A stretch of 7,964 nucleotides of DNA from CADAWZ01 sp045114665. GTDB lineage: Bacteria > Vulcanimicrobiota > CADAWZ01. The stretch lies in assembly GCA_045114665.1 (NCBI GenBank), contig JBGUKW010000300.1, forward strand, positions 1 to 7,964, written 5' to 3'. Made by a program: the position numbers and the translations under genes. Shown piece after piece: positions 6,148-7,964 of the stretch (position 1 is its first letter; each line of letters opens with the position of its first letter). The notes under the pieces are model-generated. The model was not told where the DNA came from. It saw nothing but the letters and a program-made list of their open reading frames with translations, and searched no databases.

Positions 6148-7190
6148 AGTTCCTCCTTTTCAAGACGAACTCTTGGATCTAGTTGATAATATAATAAATC
6201 AGCCAAAAAATTTACAAAAACATAAATTATTGACATCCAAAGGACATAGGCTTGAATAATTGGATAATCACGCATTAAAATTGCGTCAACAGCCATTTTA
6301 CCCACTCCATCCCACATAAAAATAATTTCAACAACAGCAGTACCACCGAGAAGCGAACCTATAGAAAGAGCAAGCAATGTTGTCAATGTAACAAAAGTAG
6401 AAGGAAGCACACTTTTTATTAAAATAGTCGATTCTTTCACACCTCGAGATCTTGCACCAATCACATAAGGTTTATTAATTTCTTCAAGGATAACAGCTCT
6501 TATTTGCCTTATATATTTTGAACTCATTGCTATTGTTAAAGTAAGTGCAGGCATTATTACTGAACGCCAATCGTAAATACTCCCCATTATTGGTAATAGA
6601 TTTAATTTCAATGCAAGAAAATAAATAAGCAAAAGAGCAACAAAAAAATTGGGAAGTGAATTTCCAATAAAGCTAAATATTCTAATTATGTAATCGAAAA
6701 ATTTATTTTGATTTATCGCTGATATAATACCAAATGGTAATGAAATAAAAATTGTCAATAGAATAGAAATTGCCATTAATTCAAGAGTAGCAGGCAATTT
6801 GTCAAGAAATATCTCTAAAACTAACTTATCTGAGACAAAAGACCGCCCCATATTGCCAGTAAAAACATCTTTTAACCATTTTCCATATTGTACTAAAAAT
6901 GGCTGATCTAATCCAAGTTCGGATCTCTTTTTTGATTTAACCTCTTCTGAGACATTGCCTGACTGCTCATACATTTTGTCAACAACATCAGTTGAAGCAA
7001 ATTGTAGCATTCCAAATGTCAAAAATGTAATGCCAATCAATATTGGAATTAACTGTAATAAACGAGAAAAGAGGTATTGAGGTGCACTCCAACCCCATAA
7101 AAGGGGCTTATTTATTTTGTGGTATTTTTTTATTTCTCTGTTTTCTTGGGGGGGGTTCATAGATATTTGAAGTTGTTTTGTCTTATGCAT
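6144..7190 (-). CDS. ABC transporter permease, NikB/DppB type, with an N-terminal extension containing a poly-C tract
   Basis: The product is a 348-residue inner-membrane permease pairing with the NikC-type subunit. From residue 39 (YLFSRLLQLIPILIGITFLTF, first helix) it follows the family. It has an ELGLDQPFLVQYGKWL segment (91-106), MGRSF, an EAA-type loop at about 242-263 (YVIGARSRGVKES…), the GGTAVVEIIFMWDGVGKM segment (282-299) and a DPRVRL end. Residues 1-38 are an unusual hydrophilic extension. ATG 7190 and ATG 7160 are the only upstream starts, both in frame, both before a run of eight C in codons 12-15, and neither has a Shine-Dalgarno sequence. No ATG, GTG or TTG follows until inside the first helix, so the tract must be translated. 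The operon promoter is at 7221-7249. Confidence 0.9.
   Translation of the reverse strand: MHKTKQLQISMNPPQENREIKKYHKINKPLLWGWSAPQYLFSRLLQLIPILIGITFLTFGMLQFASTDVVDKMYEQSGNVSEEVKSKKRSELGLDQPFLVQYGKWLKDVFTGNMGRSFVSDKLVLEIFLDKLPATLELMAISILLTIFISLPFGIISAINQNKFFDYIIRIFSFIGNSLPNFFVALLLIYFLALKLNLLPIMGSIYDWRSVIMPALTLTIAMSSKYIRQIRAVILEEINKPYVIGARSRGVKESTILIKSVLPSTFVTLTTLLALSIGSLLGGTAVVEIIFMWDGVGKMAVDAILMRDYPIIQAYVLWMSIIYVFVNFLADLLYYQLDPRVRLEKEEL
7148..7155. repeat. Homopolymer run of eight G (C8 on the coding strand) near the 5' end of the permease gene
   Basis: The run codes for Asn-Pro-Pro-Gln between the two possible start codons and the first membrane helix. It is the longest G/C homopolymer seen in the window, in DNA of roughly 30% GC. 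Gain or loss of one base would shift the frame and abolish the permease, since no alternative start lies downstream. This matches contingency-locus architecture, but variation was not observed. Confidence 0.6.
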
Positions 7191-7220
7191 ATTTTATTTT
7201 TTGTATTTTTTTTGTTTTTT

Positions 7221-7249
7221 ATTATAAAACTAAGAAGTTTAGATGTCAA
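7221..7249 (-). promoter_or_regulatory. Consensus sigma-70 promoter of the ABC transporter operon (TTGACA-N17-TATAAT)
   Basis: On the minus strand TTGACA (complement of 7244-7249) and TATAAT (complement of 7221-7226) are separated by exactly 17 bases. Transcription would start near 7214, giving an A-rich leader of about 24 bases before ATG 7190. The spacer contains a small dyad, AAACT/AGTTT (7227-7231 with 7236-7240), which could be an operator. No NikR-type GTATGA…TCATAC site was seen. Confidence 0.75.
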
Positions 7250-7359
7250 TTATAAAGTTTATTTTTACAATTAGTTTAAATTTAGCTTTGTTCATATTTT
7301 TTTATTTACAGAAATTTCTACAGACACTCTTATTTTTCTAAGAACTTTACAAACAAGGA

Positions 7360-7680
7360 TTGCTTCTCGTTTACTTGCCCAACCATAGTCAAAACCTTTT
7401 TGATAGGGTCAATGCTTAACTTTTTCGGAAATCAAACTTGGATTCTTCATCAACAATGTTGAACTGGGTTTTCAATCTGCAAGCACAGGAACTCAATGCT
7501 ATCCTCCCAACTTAACTTGCAAACTCATAGAGACGGTCTAAGGCGACAACCGAGTAGGAGTAACCTTATGATTCTCCAATTCAACATAGCTCCCATTTCT
7601 GAGGCTTAGACTTGTGAAGCAACAGCCACTTTCCAATCAAGAAGATACAAGTAACCGAGAATTTCCGTCCGTTTTCTTAA
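7360..7680. other. GC-richer, probably non-coding block; possible decayed IS200/IS605 tnpB 3' end or structured RNA
   Basis: Between the two divergent genes (7191-7788) no intact gene is visible. This block stands out: 40% GC in 7441-7500 and 48% in 7501-7560. Long-range complementarity is present: ATGTTGAA (7456-7463) with TTCAACAT (7580-7587), extended by three pairs after a mismatch; TGCAAG (7478-7483) with CTTGCA (7516-7521); and GTCTAAG (7536-7542) with CTTAGAC (7605-7611). Plus-strand frames contain short pieces (FTCP, then FDRVNA in another frame, then an open stretch to a TAG at 7607-7609) that loosely recall the C-terminal Zn-finger/DRDxNA end of TnpB. That stop-ridden similarity is weak and may be chance. 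A structured RNA such as an omega-RNA relic is the alternative. Confidence 0.3.
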
Positions 7681-7725
7681 AAGATAGAAAAGGATAATAA
7701 ATAAATTTATTGAAATATTTAGGCT

Positions 7726-7731
7726 TATAAT
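7726..7731 (+). promoter_or_regulatory. Possible -10 element for rfbD
   Basis: TATAAT lies about 58 bases before the rfbD ATG, but no -35 occurs at proper spacing: TTGAAA at 7710-7715 is only 10 bases away. It is the best local candidate only. Confidence 0.25.
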
Positions 7732-7756
7732 TACAAATAAAAAAGGAAGGTTTTTC

Positions 7757-7778
7757 TCCTAAATTTTAAAATTTAGGA
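7757..7778 (+). promoter_or_regulatory. Perfect 22-nt palindrome covering the rfbD ribosome binding site
   Basis: TCCTAAATTTT at 7757-7767 is followed directly by its exact reverse complement at 7768-7778, which ends in AGGA, the only plausible Shine-Dalgarno element for the ATG at 7789. In the transcript the TCCT half can pair with AGGA and hide the ribosome site. As DNA the same palindrome could be an operator. The stem core is A/T only, so an RNA hairpin would be only moderately stable. Confidence 0.5.
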
Positions 7779-7788
7779 AAAAAAAAGT

Positions 7789-7964
7789 ATGAAAATTATT
7801 GTAACTGGTGCAAATGGTCAATTAGGTTATGATGTAATCAAAATCCTAAAAAACAAAAAAGATGTTGAAATAATAGAAGCAGACAAAGATAATTGTGATC
7901 TCACAGATGAAAATGCAACTTTTGAATTTGTAAAAAGTCAAAAACCTGATGCAGTTATACATTG
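7789..7964 (+). CDS. rfbD: dTDP-4-dehydrorhamnose reductase, N-terminal part (runs off the window)
   Basis: The first 58 residues are present before the window ends. The start MKIIVTGANGQLGYDV is the Rossmann NAD(P)H-binding turn typical of RfbD/RmlD, which makes dTDP-L-rhamnose from dTDP-4-dehydro-L-rhamnose for surface polysaccharide. The segment CDLTDENATFEFVKSQKPD followed by AVIH matches the family's D-(x)-T/D and 'kPDvVih' region. A full enzyme would be about 280-300 residues. The ATG has a modest AGGA site 10 bases upstream, buried in a perfect palindrome. Other rhamnose genes may lie to the right. A different NAD-dependent epimerase/reductase of the same fold is possible, but the GANGQLG start favours RfbD. 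Confidence 0.8.
   Translation, partial: MKIIVTGANGQLGYDVIKILKNKKDVEIIEADKDNCDLTDENATFEFVKSQKPDAVIH

Noticed and set aside
7191..7260. NikR operator that would settle nickel as substrate
   Set aside because: No GTATGA-N16-TCATAC type site was found; only a 5-bp dyad in the promoter spacer is visible.
7328..7430. Minus-strand open stretches in 7328-7430 (for example a run ending NEKQSLFVKFLEK)
   Set aside because: They look protein-like over about 30 codons but are bounded by stops, have no ribosome site and match no family recognised.

Overview
This is a low-GC bacterial window (roughly 30% GC by eye). It has AGGAGG-type ribosome sites, near-consensus TTGACA/TATAAT promoters and lipoprotein signal peptides. 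Several signs together would fit a host-associated spirochaete (Treponema or Brachyspira-like), a fusobacterium or a low-GC Firmicute: a Big2/DUF6273 lipoprotein, remnants of the 'LPIGIQxFExIR' AAA-ATPase family, and a 'GTCATTGCGAG...GGCAATCTC' intergenic repeat. The sequence alone does not settle which.

Left edge (1-1125, + strand): a two-gene unit encodes a Lys/Glu-rich coiled-coil protein and an 89-residue membrane protein, neither recognised. Its upstream region carries a dyad and stacked -10 elements. It is followed by a GC-richer, hairpin-rich repeat that looks like a short interspersed repeat interrupted by about 96 bp, with an 8-bp direct duplication at the joints.

Scar region (1126-1466): two N-terminal stubs of the AAA-ATPase (AAA-ATPase_like/PD-(D/E)XK) family face each other on opposite strands and share a junction. 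Each keeps a good ribosome site, and the minus-strand stub also keeps a perfect consensus promoter. This is best read as the product of a rearrangement between two inverted paralogues.

Main block (1487-7190, minus strand, read right to left): a peptide/nickel (Dpp/Nik) class ABC importer. A consensus promoter at 7221-7249 drives a NikB/DppB-type permease, a NikC/DppC-type permease and a lipoprotein substrate-binding protein. These three genes overlap, and a rho-independent terminator closes them at about 3757-3793. A separate lipoprotein gene (two tandem Big2 domains plus DUF6273) then lies between them and a single NikD/DppD-type ATPase. The second ATPase expected next (NikE/DppF) is absent, and the AAA-ATPase scar occupies its place. 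The permease gene opens with a run of eight C, a plausible slippage site.

Right edge (7191-7964): about 600 bases without a convincing gene include a block of about 320 bases at 40-48% GC in the parts counted. It has long-range complementary segments and weak resemblance to the degraded 3' end of an IS200/IS605 tnpB. The window ends inside rfbD (dTDP-4-dehydrorhamnose reductase) on the + strand. A perfect 22-nt palindrome covers the rfbD ribosome binding site.

No tRNA, rRNA, CRISPR array or intact mobile element was recognised.
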